A DNA stretch of 58,151 nucleotides, taken from Rhodospirillaceae bacterium. Its GTDB lineage: Bacteria; Pseudomonadota; Alphaproteobacteria; Azospirillales; Azospirillaceae. This document shows, one piece after another, positions 26,651-34,925 of the stretch. The position numbers and the translations under genes are program-made. The stretch is from positions 1 through 58,151 of the forward strand of contig JAJUIU010000017.1 of NCBI GenBank assembly GCA_029267445.1, written 5' to 3'. Within the stretch, counting starts at the first letter, position 1, and the number at the start of each line of letters is the position of its first letter. The notes beneath the pieces are model-generated. The model made no database searches. It saw only the letters and a list, made by a program, of their open reading frames with translations, and was not told where the DNA came from.

Positions 26651-26665
26651 ATAGCCAGCGGCTAT
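26651..26665 (-). promoter_or_regulatory. LysR/OxyR-type operator (site 2)
   Basis: ATAGCCAGCGGCTAT is a perfect 6-3-6 palindrome of the form ATAG-N7-CTAT. It shares ATAGCC...CTAT with site 1 at 24840-24854. It is placed 92 bases upstream of the peroxiredoxin start, almost the same distance as site 1 from the exported-protein start. Confidence 0.6.
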
Positions 26666-26677
26666 TCCCGCCCATGG

Positions 26678-26709
26678 AAAAGGGCGGCGGGTTTCCCCGC
26701 CGCCCTTTT
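26678..26709 (-). terminator. Intrinsic terminator of the stress-protein operon
   Basis: AAAAGGGCGGCGGG and CCCGCCGCCCTTTT are perfect 14-base arms around a four-base loop. Read on the minus strand this gives a ten-pair GC stem followed by four Ts, 17 bases after the stop of the 26727-27659 gene. Its symmetry means it could also stop plus-strand transcripts. Confidence 0.85.
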
Positions 26710-26726
26710 CCCGCCGTTCCGCCGGA

Positions 26727-27659
26727 TCAGCGTTCCGTGCGGCCCTTGGTCTTGTCCACGTCCACCTCGGTACGGCGCACGGTGTCGGAGACGGTCTGCG
26801 CCCGCTCCTCCACGTCCTTGCGCACGACCACCTCCTCGCGCACCCGGGCCTCCTTGCCGACCACCGCCTCCTCGTCGGTCTCGGTGACCTCGATCGAGCG
26901 CTCGCGGAAGGCGTCGCCGGGGATCTCGCCGGTCCCCGTCACCGGCCGGCGCTCCACGCTGATGGTCTCGTCGCGCAGGCGCACCTGCTCCTCGACCGGC
27001 GTCTCGACGACGTAGCTGCGCACCCGCACGCCACCCCGCTCCACGCTCCGCTTGCCGACCTCCAGGTTCTCCTCGACGACCGGGATGTGCTCCTCGCCCA
27101 TGTCGGCGTCGGTCCGGCTGATCCGGTCCGTGGCGCCCGTGCCGCGATCGGTGTCCCGGAACGCCGTCGCGGCACCGGTCAGGCCGCTGCCGTAGCGGCC
27201 GCGCTCCTCGTCGGCGCGGGTGGCGTCGTAATCCTCGGTCGTCGCGTCGTAGCCGGTCCAGCCGGAGGACCGGTAGGACTTCTGCCGCTCCTCGATGTCG
27301 ACCGGGCCGTGGCGCTCGATGATGTCCAGCGCCGTGTCGACATGGCCGCCGCCGATATGCCCGACCAGCAGCACGCCGCCCCGGCGCAGCGCCTCGGCGT
27401 AGACCTCGGCGTCGTGGTGCGGCACGCCCTGGCGGGTCAGCGTCTCGACCCGGCGGGATGGCGCGTCGTAATCCTCGCCCAGGCTGCTGCCGAACACGCC
27501 GCGGTCGCCGCTCATGGAGGCGTAGTCGGCGTGGCTGCGGGCATGGCCGCCGCCCAGGATCTGGAAGGACCGGCGGAGCCCCGCCTGCTCCAGATCGCCG
27601 AGCACGCGGTTGGCGTCGGAAAGGTCGTCGTAAAGTGCCACGATGGTCTTGTCGTTCAT
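26727..27659 (-). CDS. YsnF-type (DUF2382) stress-response protein
   Basis: A 310-residue acidic, charged protein. The N-terminal ~120 residues (TIVALYDDLSDANRVLGDLEQAGL..., VLLVGHIGGGHVDTALDIIERHGPVDIEER) look like the flavin-like general-stress-protein domain often fused to DUF2382. A Tyr/Asp-rich linker follows. The C-terminal half is the DUF2382 repeat: HIPVVEENLEVGKRSVERGGVRVRSYVVETPVEEQVRLRDETISVERRPVTG, then DAFRERSIEVTETDEEAVVGKEARVREEVVVRKDVEERAQTVSDTVRRTEVDV. Such proteins accumulate under osmotic, heat or desiccation stress; the mechanism is unknown. Its ATG overlaps the previous stop by four bases. Confidence 0.88.
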   Translation of the reverse strand: MNDKTIVALYDDLSDANRVLGDLEQAGLRRSFQILGGGHARSHADYASMSGDRGVFGSSLGEDYDAPSRRVETLTRQGVPHHDAEVYAEALRRGGVLLVGHIGGGHVDTALDIIERHGPVDIEERQKSYRSSGWTGYDATTEDYDATRADEERGRYGSGLTGAATAFRDTDRGTGATDRISRTDADMGEEHIPVVEENLEVGKRSVERGGVRVRSYVVETPVEEQVRLRDETISVERRPVTGTGEIPGDAFRERSIEVTETDEEAVVGKEARVREEVVVRKDVEERAQTVSDTVRRTEVDVDKTKGRTER

Positions 27660-28096
27660 GGATCGCTCCTGCGTTGGGTGCCGGGTCTGGTCCCGGTTTC
27701 GGATTGCCCGGTTTCGGATTGGGATGGGGAGGCACCGTCGCGGGTGACGACGGCGTCCTCCACGCGCACGGTCGCCGTGGCCTGTTCGGTCCGGTGCCGG
27801 GTGCGCGGCGTGATGCGGATCTCCTCCTTGAGGACCAGCCGCTTGGTGACGACCAGCTCCTCCTCGAGGACGGGAAGGATCAGGACGTCGCCTTCGCGGC
27901 GCGTCCCGGGCGGTGCGTCGACGACGCGGCCGACGGGGACGCGCTCGATCTCGACGTCGGTGCTGGCGAGGTCCTGGGCGACGGTCCGCTCCTCCTCCCG
28001 AACCTTCGTCTCGACGCGGACGGTGTCGCCCTCGCGGACGCGCTTGCCGACATCGAGGACCTCCTCGTGCAGCGGGATGGTCCTGTCCGTGGACAT
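27656..28096 (-). CDS. DUF2382 stress protein
   Basis: A 146-residue protein beginning MSTDRTIPLHEEVLDVGKRVREGDTVRVETKVREEERTVAQDLASTDVEIERVPVGRVVDAPPGTRREGDVLILPVLEEELVVTKRLVLKEEIRI. This is a single DUF2382 unit, the same fold as the C-terminal half of the next gene, ending in a Ser/Thr/Gln-rich tail. It overlaps that gene by four bases (ATGA) and follows the small membrane protein gene by 14 bases. Together the three form one operon ending at the terminator near 26680. Confidence 0.87.
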   Translation of the reverse strand: MSTDRTIPLHEEVLDVGKRVREGDTVRVETKVREEERTVAQDLASTDVEIERVPVGRVVDAPPGTRREGDVLILPVLEEELVVTKRLVLKEEIRITPRTRHRTEQATATVRVEDAVVTRDGASPSQSETGQSETGTRPGTQRRSDP

Positions 28097-28110
28097 GGCG
28101 GAACGTCCGA

Positions 28111-28290
28111 TCAGGTCAGGATGACGAGGGCGATGATGATGGCCAGCAGGACCAGCCCGATGGCCCACCAGGGGGTGCCGGACCGGCCGGTGCGCTGGAC
28201 CTCGACCTTGGGCTTGGGGCCCGTGTCCGCGGCTCCGCCGGCGGTCGTTCCGGCGTCATACACGCCGACCTTCTTGGGGTTGTCGGCCAT
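28111..28290 (-). CDS. Small single-span membrane protein
   Basis: A 59-residue protein: an N-terminal soluble part (MADNPKKVGVYDAGTTAG... VEVQRTGRSG) and one C-terminal transmembrane helix (TPWWAIGLVLLAIIIALVILT). GGAG lies eight bases upstream of the chosen ATG; a GTG three codons earlier overlaps that site. It is the first gene of the operon with the two DUF2382 proteins. Similar short tail-anchored proteins often accompany YsnF-like genes. Function unknown. Confidence 0.75.
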   Translation of the reverse strand: MADNPKKVGVYDAGTTAGGAADTGPKPKVEVQRTGRSGTPWWAIGLVLLAIIIALVILT

Positions 28291-28539
28291 GGGATGCACT
28301 CCGCTTCAGGTGAGGGAGCCCCCACAACAGGTGCCGCGCCCACCCGTGTCGCGCCGATCCTTCGAAATCCCAGGAATATCGCAAGTTCGGCGCCCTCCCC
28401 TTCCGATCCCGCCCGACCGGGCGGGCCGGGCGGGCGGCCGGATGATGGCCGGGATTGCCGGCGGCCGGGCGCCCTGGCGCCGCCTATGCTCCCGGCGAAA
28501 GGTCCGCACGGCCTGGAACCCCGCCCCCGGAACCCGACC

Positions 28540-29418
28540 ATGTCGCTCAGCTTCTTCGACGCGCGCTGGTACCTGGACGCATATCCGGACGTGGCGGCCG
28601 ATCCCTTCTTCGGCACCCGCCCCGCCGAGCACTATCAGACGATCGGCCGGCTGGAGGGGCGGAACCCCAACGCCGCCTTCGACGAGGCGGGATATCGCGC
28701 CCTCAACCGCGACGTCGCGGCGGCGGTGGAGGCGGACATCTTCGCCTCCGGCTACGACCACTTCGTGCAGTACGGGCAGTTCGAGGGGCGGACACCCGGC
28801 ATCGTCGACTACCCGTTCCAACGCTACACGACCGAGCAGGGCTATCTCGCCGCCAACCCGGATGTGGCCGCCGCCGTGCGGGCCGGGGACTTCGTCTCCG
28901 GTTTCGAGCATTACGTGCTCTACGGCCAGGCGGAGGGCCGGGGGTCGGAGGGCGGCTTCCTCTTCGTCGGCGGCGACGGGGCGGACGGCTACCGGAGCTT
29001 CCACCGCGTGCCCTTCGCCATGGCCGGCGGCGAGGGCGACGACACGCTGGAGGGCGGGGGCGGCATCTGGGCGGGCGCCTTCGTCGGCATGGCCGACCGG
29101 ATCGACGGCGGCCCCGGCGACGACCTGATCGCGGGCGGGCCGGGCGACGACACCCTCACCGGCGGGCCGGGGGCGGACGTCTTCGTCTTCGCCACCCCGT
29201 CCTTCCAGGGCGACCGCGACGTCATCGCGGACTTCCAGCTTGGCGTGGACGGCATCCGCCTGCCCGCCGGGCTTTCTCCCGACCGGCTGACCATCACCGC
29301 CGACGCGGGCGGCGTCACCATCCGCTACGAGCTGGACGATCCCGGCAGTCCCAATTCCTTCCAGGAGATCCGCCTGCTGGGCCAGCTGTTCGGCGACCCC
29401 GGCGCGCTGCTGGCGTGA
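28540..29418 (+). CDS. RTX calcium-binding exoprotein with PDV-type repeats
   Basis: A 292-residue protein without a signal peptide. The first ~130 residues hold three or four copies of a ~45-residue repeat of the form Y(L/R)...PDVA..V.....HY...G..EGR (WYLDAYPDVAAD, YRALNRDVAAAVEAD, YLAANPDVAAAVRAG). A short RTX block follows (GGEGDDTLEGG, GGPGDDLIAGGPGDDTLTGGPGADVFVF), then DRDVIADFQLGVDGIRLP and a C-terminal strand-rich tail. This suits type I secretion and calcium-dependent folding outside the cell. The N-terminal repeat is common in alphaproteobacterial surface or matrix proteins of unknown role. It stands alone; no transporter is nearby. Confidence 0.85.
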   Translation: MSLSFFDARWYLDAYPDVAADPFFGTRPAEHYQTIGRLEGRNPNAAFDEAGYRALNRDVAAAVEADIFASGYDHFVQYGQFEGRTPGIVDYPFQRYTTEQGYLAANPDVAAAVRAGDFVSGFEHYVLYGQAEGRGSEGGFLFVGGDGADGYRSFHRVPFAMAGGEGDDTLEGGGGIWAGAFVGMADRIDGGPGDDLIAGGPGDDTLTGGPGADVFVFATPSFQGDRDVIADFQLGVDGIRLPAGLSPDRLTITADAGGVTIRYELDDPGSPNSFQEIRLLGQLFGDPGALLA

Positions 29419-29512
29419 GGGCGACCTATCCTTTCGTATGAATCTTGTTGCGCCGCACGGCGACTCTTGGAATGGATTCCCCCGGTACCTCCGGTCCGGA
29501 GCGGGCTCATCC

Positions 29513-30034
29513 GTGGACACCTTCGGCGAACTCATCGGCGGTCTGGCGGCGGCGGCACTCCTGTTCGCCTACATCGCCCGCAAGATGGTGGAGCTGAGCT
29601 ACCGGGCCAGCATCGGCCATGCGCGTAGCGTCGCTGAGCGGCTGACCACCCAGAAGATCGAGCAGGCGGCGGCCTTGGAGGCGGCGAGCCGCGAGGTCTT
29701 CGACAAGCGCGAGAGCCTGCGCAAGCTGGAGCGGCAGGCCGGCCAGCGGGCCAAGGAGCTGGCCGAGCTGCGCCAGCAGGGGGAGGCGCTGGTCCATCTG
29801 GTGGGGGAGCGGAACCCCGGCTCCCGCCTGTTCTCCTGCGAACTCTCCTTCAGCCGGAACCGGGGCGCCAAGGCGCTGCGCGGCATCCTCAGCCTGCCCG
29901 TCGTCTGGAACTATCCCAACATCGTGGAGGCCTGGGCCGAGGACGAGGGGGAGGCCGTGCGCCTGCTCGACGCCACCTTCCCGAAATCGGCCGGCTTCCG
30001 CCTGTCCAAGTTCCAGGAGGTCCCGCTTGCTTGA
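29513..30034 (+). CDS. Membrane-anchored coiled-coil protein (first of a pair)
   Basis: About 173 residues from GTG 29513 (GGAGCGG upstream); an ATG at 29438 would add 25 residues but has no good ribosome-binding site. One N-terminal helix (GELIGGLAAAALLFAYIARKMV) leads into a long coiled coil (KIEQAAALEAASREVFDKRESLRKLERQAGQRAKELAELRQQGEAL). A C-terminal globular part with several Trp follows. It overlaps the next gene by eight bases. Both share the plan of one membrane helix, a coiled coil and a small domain, so they may form a heteromeric complex. No family is recognised. Confidence 0.7.
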   Translation: MDTFGELIGGLAAAALLFAYIARKMVELSYRASIGHARSVAERLTTQKIEQAAALEAASREVFDKRESLRKLERQAGQRAKELAELRQQGEALVHLVGERNPGSRLFSCELSFSRNRGAKALRGILSLPVVWNYPNIVEAWAEDEGEAVRLLDATFPKSAGFRLSKFQEVPLA

Positions 30035-30602
30035 CCTCCTGCTCGTCGCGGCCGGCGCCATCATGCTGTTCCTGGCGGCCATGCTGGGCATGCGCGCGCA
30101 CCAGATCGCCCAGGCCGGGGAAACCCAGCTCGCCCGTGTGCGCGCCACCATGGAGGAGGTGCAGCGGTCCCTCACCGACGGCGGGCTGAAGCTCGAGAAG
30201 CTGCGGCTGGAGAGTGCCGGCATGGACCAGCTGTCCAAGGAGGCGCAGGAGGAGCTGGCCCGGGTCGAGGCGGAGGTGAAGAAGCTGACGGAGCGCAAGC
30301 TGTCCCGGATCTATCTCCCATCGGGCCCGGTGGACTTCGCCCTGCCGAACTGGCTGGTGGAGGTTTCCGCCAAGACGGAGGATCCCAAGCAGGTGGCCCA
30401 GCTGATGGAGCAGCTTCCCTTCGTCGGCCTGCCGCAGCGCCTCGTCGTGAACGCGGAGAGCGAGCCCAAGGCCGCCAACCTCGTCGCCAAGCGCTATTCG
30501 GACCTGCGCCTGCGGGTGCGCGTGCTGGGCCCCTGGGGCGTCCCCGTGGACGGCGCCCCCGCCGCACCCGCCTCCCCCGCCGCGGGCACGTCCGAAGCCT
30601 GA
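30027..30602 (+). CDS. Membrane-anchored coiled-coil protein (second of a pair)
   Basis: A 191-residue protein starting at TTG 30027, supported by CAGGAGG seven bases upstream and lying inside the end of the previous gene. MLDLLLVAAGAIMLFLAAMLGM is a membrane helix, ARVRATMEEVQRSLTDGGLKLEKLRLES... VEAEVKKLTERK a coiled coil, and residues ~95-170 a small domain (YLPSGPVDFALPNWLVEVSAK... LRLRVRVLGPWGVPV). It ends in a Pro/Ala-rich tail. It appears to be a partner of the preceding protein. Function unknown. Confidence 0.75.
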   Translation: MLDLLLVAAGAIMLFLAAMLGMRAHQIAQAGETQLARVRATMEEVQRSLTDGGLKLEKLRLESAGMDQLSKEAQEELARVEAEVKKLTERKLSRIYLPSGPVDFALPNWLVEVSAKTEDPKQVAQLMEQLPFVGLPQRLVVNAESEPKAANLVAKRYSDLRLRVRVLGPWGVPVDGAPAAPASPAAGTSEA

Positions 30603-30615
30603 CGCGAAGGAGCGC

Positions 30616-31062
30616 TCAGCCCACCAGCACCGGTTCGTCCGGCGCGGTCACCAGCAGGCCCAGATACAGCAGCGCCCGGTGCAGCACCGCCCATTCCGCC
30701 GCCGGGAACTCCGCGCCTACGACGATGGCGTAGGCCTTGCGGAAGCAGCGGATGAAGACCTGCATCAGCTGCGTGTGCGTCTCGTACTTCGGATGCACCG
30801 CGCGCAGCCGCGCCACCTCGGCCGACAGCCCGGCCGGGTCGTCCAGGTTCCGCAGGATCACGCTCAGCGTCAGCAGCAGTTTCTGCTGCAGCCCGACGAT
30901 GTCCGGCGGGAAGTCGCGCCGCAGATGCGGGGCCACGTCGAACAGCAGGGCGTAGAACACGCGGGCGAAGCGCGGACCGTTGTCGGCCACCAGGGCCGGC
31001 CGCATCGCCTGGCGGACCCGGGCCGCCTCGTCGGCGGAGATGCGGAGCGCGATGGTCGTCAT
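30616..31062 (-). CDS. Single-domain globin-like haemoprotein
   Basis: A 148-residue protein with a globin pattern: RFARVFYALLFDVAPHLRRDFPPDI (B-C helices), LQQKLLLTLSVILRNLDDP (E helix, with Gln59 in the E7 position as in flavohaemoglobins) and LRAVHPKYETHTQLMQVFIRCFRKAYAI (F-G helices, with His90 as probable proximal ligand). It has no reductase domain. Bacterial single-domain globins bind O2 or detoxify NO. The start at 31062 is chosen by fold; the ribosome-binding site is weak. It is convergent with the membrane-protein pair, 13 bases from its stop. Confidence 0.72.
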   Translation of the reverse strand: MTTIALRISADEAARVRQAMRPALVADNGPRFARVFYALLFDVAPHLRRDFPPDIVGLQQKLLLTLSVILRNLDDPAGLSAEVARLRAVHPKYETHTQLMQVFIRCFRKAYAIVVGAEFPAAEWAVLHRALLYLGLLVTAPDEPVLVG

Positions 31063-31245
31063 GGGCAGGGGGGCGTGGGGGCGTTCCTGCGACTTTAGGC
31101 GGCGCGGCCCGGCTTGGGAATCCCCCATCGCCGGGACTGCGACCTTACGGCGTTACAAACCCGTTGCAATCCCGTCCTGGCCCCGGACCGGGCGCGTTGT
31201 AAATTCCCGGCGGAACAGATGCCTGAACCGCAAGGGACCAAGGAC

Positions 31246-33399
31246 ATGAGGCGGATTCTGCTGCTGGGTGTGGCGACGATCGCGTGCGGGCTGGCGCCGG
31301 TGGCTGCCATCGCCCAGTCTTCGGCACCTCCGGCGGCGGCGGCGCAGGCCGTCTCCAACCCCATGCTCGCCCCCTGGACCGCCCCCTTCGGCGCCCCGCC
31401 GCTGGACACCGTCCGGCCGGAGCATTTCAAGGAGGCGCTGACCCGGGGGATGGAGGCGCAGGCGGCGGCCGTCAAGGCCATCGCCGCCAATCCCGAGCCG
31501 CCGACCTTCGACAACACAATCGCCGCCCTGGAACGCTCAGGGCGGGAGCTCGACCGGGTCAGCCGCGTCTACAACTACCTCGCGGGCTCCTGGACCAGCG
31601 ACGAGCTGGAGGCGCTGCGGCGGGAGATGGCGCCCATCCTGTCCCGCCATGGCAGCGCCATCACGCTGAACCCCGACCTCTTCGCCCGCATCGACGATCT
31701 CCACGCCCGGCGCGACACGCTGGGCCTGACCGCCGAACAGATGCGGCTGCTGGAGCGCTACCACATCAACTATGTCCGGTCGGGCGCCAAGCTGACGCCG
31801 GAGCGGAAGGCCCGCATGGCGGAAATCATGCAGCGCCTCGCCAGCCTCTCGACCCAGTTCGGCCAGAACGTGCTGGCGGACGAGAAGGCCTTCACCCTCG
31901 TGCTGGAGACTCCGGCCGACAAGGCGGGCCTGCCCGACTTCCTGGTCGCCGCCGCGGCGGAGGCCGCCGCCCAGCGCGGGATGGAGGGCAAGCATGTCAT
32001 CACCCTCTCCCGCTCCTCGGTGGAGCCGTTCCTGACATACTCCACCCGCCGCGATCTGCGGGAGAAGGCGTTCAAGGCCTGGGCCGCGCGCGGCGACCAG
32101 GGCGGGAAGACCGACAACAAGGCCATCATCCGGGAGATCGTGGATCTCCGGGCGGAGCGGGCGCGGCTGCTGGGCTATCCGACCTTCGCCCATTTCCGCA
32201 CCGACGACGTGATGGCGGGCTCGCCCGACGCGGCGCTGAAGCTCATGCGCACCGTCTGGGACGCCGCGCTGAAGCGCATCGAGGCCGACCGGAAGGAGCT
32301 TGAGGCGCTGGCCCGCGCCGACGGCCTCACCGGCCCGCTGGAGCCCTGGGACTGGCGCTTCTACGCGGAGAAGCTGCGCAAGGCGAAGTACGATCTGGAT
32401 GAGGCGGAGGTGAAGCCCTACTTCACCCTGGACGCCATGATCGCGGCCAAGTTCCACGTGGCGAACCGGCTGTTCGGCCTCACCTTCCAGGAGCGGACCG
32501 ACATCCCCGTCTACAGCCCCGACGTCCGCGTCTGGGAGGTGAAGGACAAGGACGGCCGCCATGTCGCCCTGTTCTACGGCGACCATTTCTCACGGCCGCA
32601 GAAGCGCAGCGGCGCCTGGGCCTCCAGCCTGCGCCCCCAGCAGCGGCTGGACGGCGCGGTGACGCCCGTCATCATGAACAACAACAACTTCTCCAAGGGC
32701 GAGCCCACGCTGCTCAGCTACGACGACGCCGAGACGCTGTTCCACGAGTTCGGCCACGGCCTGCACGGCATCCTGTCGAACGTCACTTATCCGTCCCTGG
32801 CCGGCACCGCCACCGACCGCGACTTCGTGGAGTTCCCGGCCCAGATCTACGAGCACTGGCTGGCCCAGCCCGACATCCTGCGCCAGTTCGCCCGCCATTA
32901 CCGGACGGGCGAGCCGATGCCCCAGTCCCTGATCGACCGCATCGTCAAGGCCCGCAGCTTCGGCCAGGGCTTCGCCACGGTGGAATACCTCGCCTCCGCC
33001 TTCGTGGACATGGAGTTCCACCTGCTGACCTCGGCGGAAGGCCTGGACGTGGCGGCCTTCGAGCGGCAGGTGCTTGAGAAGGTGGGCCTGCCGCGCGAGA
33101 TCATCATGCGGCACCGCTCCACCCACTTCCAGCACGTGTTCTCCGGCGAGGGCTACGCGGCCGGCTACTACACCTACATGTGGGCCGAACAGCTCGACAC
33201 CGACGGGTTCGAGGCCTTCGTGGAGGCGGGCGACATCTTCGACCCGGCCGTGGCGAAGAAGCTGCACGACTATGTCTATTCGGCGGGCAACCTGCGCGGC
33301 CCCGTGGACGCCTATGTCGGCTTCCGCGGCCGCCTGCCCACCGCCGAACCCCTGCTCCGCCACCGCGGCTTCCTGCCCGCCGCCGACGCGGCGAAGTAA
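31246..33399 (+). CDS. Exported M3-family peptidase (peptidyl-dipeptidase Dcp-like), copy 1
   Basis: A 717-residue zinc metallopeptidase. MRRILLLGVATIACGLAPVAAIAQ is a signal peptide, so it acts in the periplasm. The catalytic motif is TLFHEFGHGLHG (His500, Glu501, His504), with NNNNFSKGEPTLLSYDDAE before it, RDFVEFPAQIYEHW after it and the distal block FSGEGYAAGYYTYMWAEQLDTDGFEAF. This matches Dcp, which removes C-terminal dipeptides, rather than oligopeptidase A, because the HEFGHGLHG and EGYAAGYYTYMWAE blocks are Dcp-like. A second copy of identical length lies at 45910-48063. Confidence 0.93.
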   Translation: MRRILLLGVATIACGLAPVAAIAQSSAPPAAAAQAVSNPMLAPWTAPFGAPPLDTVRPEHFKEALTRGMEAQAAAVKAIAANPEPPTFDNTIAALERSGRELDRVSRVYNYLAGSWTSDELEALRREMAPILSRHGSAITLNPDLFARIDDLHARRDTLGLTAEQMRLLERYHINYVRSGAKLTPERKARMAEIMQRLASLSTQFGQNVLADEKAFTLVLETPADKAGLPDFLVAAAAEAAAQRGMEGKHVITLSRSSVEPFLTYSTRRDLREKAFKAWAARGDQGGKTDNKAIIREIVDLRAERARLLGYPTFAHFRTDDVMAGSPDAALKLMRTVWDAALKRIEADRKELEALARADGLTGPLEPWDWRFYAEKLRKAKYDLDEAEVKPYFTLDAMIAAKFHVANRLFGLTFQERTDIPVYSPDVRVWEVKDKDGRHVALFYGDHFSRPQKRSGAWASSLRPQQRLDGAVTPVIMNNNNFSKGEPTLLSYDDAETLFHEFGHGLHGILSNVTYPSLAGTATDRDFVEFPAQIYEHWLAQPDILRQFARHYRTGEPMPQSLIDRIVKARSFGQGFATVEYLASAFVDMEFHLLTSAEGLDVAAFERQVLEKVGLPREIIMRHRSTHFQHVFSGEGYAAGYYTYMWAEQLDTDGFEAFVEAGDIFDPAVAKKLHDYVYSAGNLRGPVDAYVGFRGRLPTAEPLLRHRGFLPAADAAK

Positions 33400-33476
33400 G
33401 GCCTGCCTCGGAGGGGTCGCGTTCGATCCCGTAGCCACCAAGCCCGCTTCTTCAGAACGGCGGCGGCCCCAAATCC

Positions 33477-33732
33477 CCCCCCCTCTCCCCTTGCGGGAGA
33501 GGGCGGCGAGCGCCAGCGAGCGGGGTGAGGGGTGAGGGTTCCTCGCCGCCGGTGCCACACCCCTCACCCGGTTCGGCTCCGCCTCACCACCCTCTCCCGC
33601 AGGGGGAGAGGGTTTACCGGGGCCTCAGCCTCGGCGGACACAGGGCGTTGGTCATCCCGGACGGCGACGGCCCCAGTCCCCCCTCTCCCCTCGCGGGAGA
33701 GGGTCCGAGCGGAGCGAGGGGGTGAGGGGGCC
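33477..33732. repeat. Dispersed GC-rich palindromic repeat, copy 2 (three units)
   Basis: The 371-base gap between the M3 peptidase and the next small gene is filled by three related hairpin units. They are near 33481-33540 (CCCTCTCCCCTTGCGGGAG...), 33560-33615 (CACCACCCTCTCCCGCAGGG...) and 33678-33732 (CCCTCTCCCCTCGCGGGAG...). Each unit carries the GAGCG...GGGGTGAGGGG flank also present in copies 1 and 3. They may end transcription of the peptidase gene. Confidence 0.8.
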
Positions 33733-33771
33733 GGTTCCTCGCCGCAAGCCGCCGGAAGCCGCGGAAGCCGC

Positions 33772-33960
33772 CTACCCCGTCCCGGGCTCGGTCGAGCGGT
33801 CGGCCTCGGCGCGTTCGCGCAGTTCCTCCGACGTCAGCCCGGCGGGGGTGGAGCCGTCCAGCGTGCCGTCGCCGGGCGTGCGGGTCTTGTCGAGCTTCTC
33901 CTCTCCAGGCTTCCCGGGCGGCTTCCCGCCCGCCTTGTCGTCCTTCGTCCCGTCCGTCAT
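33772..33960 (-). CDS. Small hydrophilic protein of unknown function
   Basis: A 62-residue, highly charged, probably disordered protein (MTDGTKDDKAGGKPPGKPGE... LTSEELRERAEADRSTEPGTG). GGAGG lies seven bases upstream of the chosen ATG, which supports translation. There is no hydrophobic segment and no recognised domain. It diverges from the SDR gene; the 163-base gap between them has no clear promoter. Confidence 0.6.
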   Translation of the reverse strand: MTDGTKDDKAGGKPPGKPGEEKLDKTRTPGDGTLDGSTPAGLTSEELRERAEADRSTEPGTG

Positions 33961-34123
33961 CGCGCGTCCTCCGGCGCGGTGCATCGCGCCTTCCTGATGA
34001 ACCCCGTCCGCGCGGCGGTCGTTCCGTCGCTTGGCCGCACCGCGTGGCCGCCATGCCGGAACCCGCCGCCCGTCCGCCCGGTTGCCAGCCGACGCGCGAC
34101 GGACGGATACGGAGGGACGGGAC

Positions 34124-34921
34124 ATGGCGACAGCCCATGGAGAGCTTCAGGGCAAGGTGGCGCTGATCACGGGCGCCGGGTCGGGAATCGGCCGGGCCTC
34201 GGCGGTGCTGTTCGCCGAGCATGGCGCCGCCGTGGGCGTGCTGAGCCGCACCGAGGCGGAGGTGCGCGACGCGGTGGAGGAGATCCAGGGCAAGGGCGGG
34301 CGCGCCCTGCCGCTGCTGGCCGACGTGTCCGACAGCGCGGCGATGGCGGCGGCCGTGGACCGGCTGGCGCGGGAATACGGCCGGCTGGACATCGTCTTCG
34401 CCAACGCCGGGATCAATGGCGTGTGGGCGCCCATCGACCAGCTCGAGCCGCAGGAATGGGACCGCACCATCGCCATCAACCTGCGCGGCACGTATCTCAC
34501 GATCCACCACACGGTCCCGCATCTGCGCAAGGCGGGCGGCGGCTGCGTCCTCGTGACGGCCTCGATCAACGGCACCCGAACCTTCACCACGGGCGGGGCC
34601 ACGGCCTATTCGGCCACCAAGGCGGCACAGGTGGCGATGGCGCGCATGCTGGCGCTGGAGCTGGCCCGGGACCGCATCCGGGTGAACGCGATCTGCCCCG
34701 GCTGGATCGAGACGGAGATCGACGACAACACCCAACCCAGGAACGCCGGCAAGGCCGACTACCCGGCCGAGTATCCTGCGGGCGAGGTGCCGCTGACGGA
34801 CGGCAAGCCGGGCGGCAGCTTCGACGTGGCCGAACTCGCCCTGTTCCTGGCGAGCGACCGCGCGAAGCACATCACCGGCACGCCGGTCTGGATCGATGGT
34901 GGCGAGTCGCAGCTCGTCTAG
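34124..34921 (+). CDS. Short-chain dehydrogenase/reductase
   Basis: A 265-residue classical SDR. GKVALITGAGSGIGRASAVLFAEHGA is the cofactor-binding motif, FANAGINGVW the NAG segment, TASINGTRT carries the catalytic Ser, and AYSATKAAQVAMAR the YxxxK pair. VNAICPGWIETEI and ALFLASDRAKHITGTPVWIDGGES complete the fold. Arg after the second strand (SRTEAEV) hints at NADP(H). GGAGGG precedes the start. The substrate is unknown and no pathway genes surround it. It converges with the small membrane protein downstream, four bases apart. Confidence 0.93.
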   Translation: MATAHGELQGKVALITGAGSGIGRASAVLFAEHGAAVGVLSRTEAEVRDAVEEIQGKGGRALPLLADVSDSAAMAAAVDRLAREYGRLDIVFANAGINGVWAPIDQLEPQEWDRTIAINLRGTYLTIHHTVPHLRKAGGGCVLVTASINGTRTFTTGGATAYSATKAAQVAMARMLALELARDRIRVNAICPGWIETEIDDNTQPRNAGKADYPAEYPAGEVPLTDGKPGGSFDVAELALFLASDRAKHITGTPVWIDGGESQLV

Positions 34922-34925
34922 ACGC

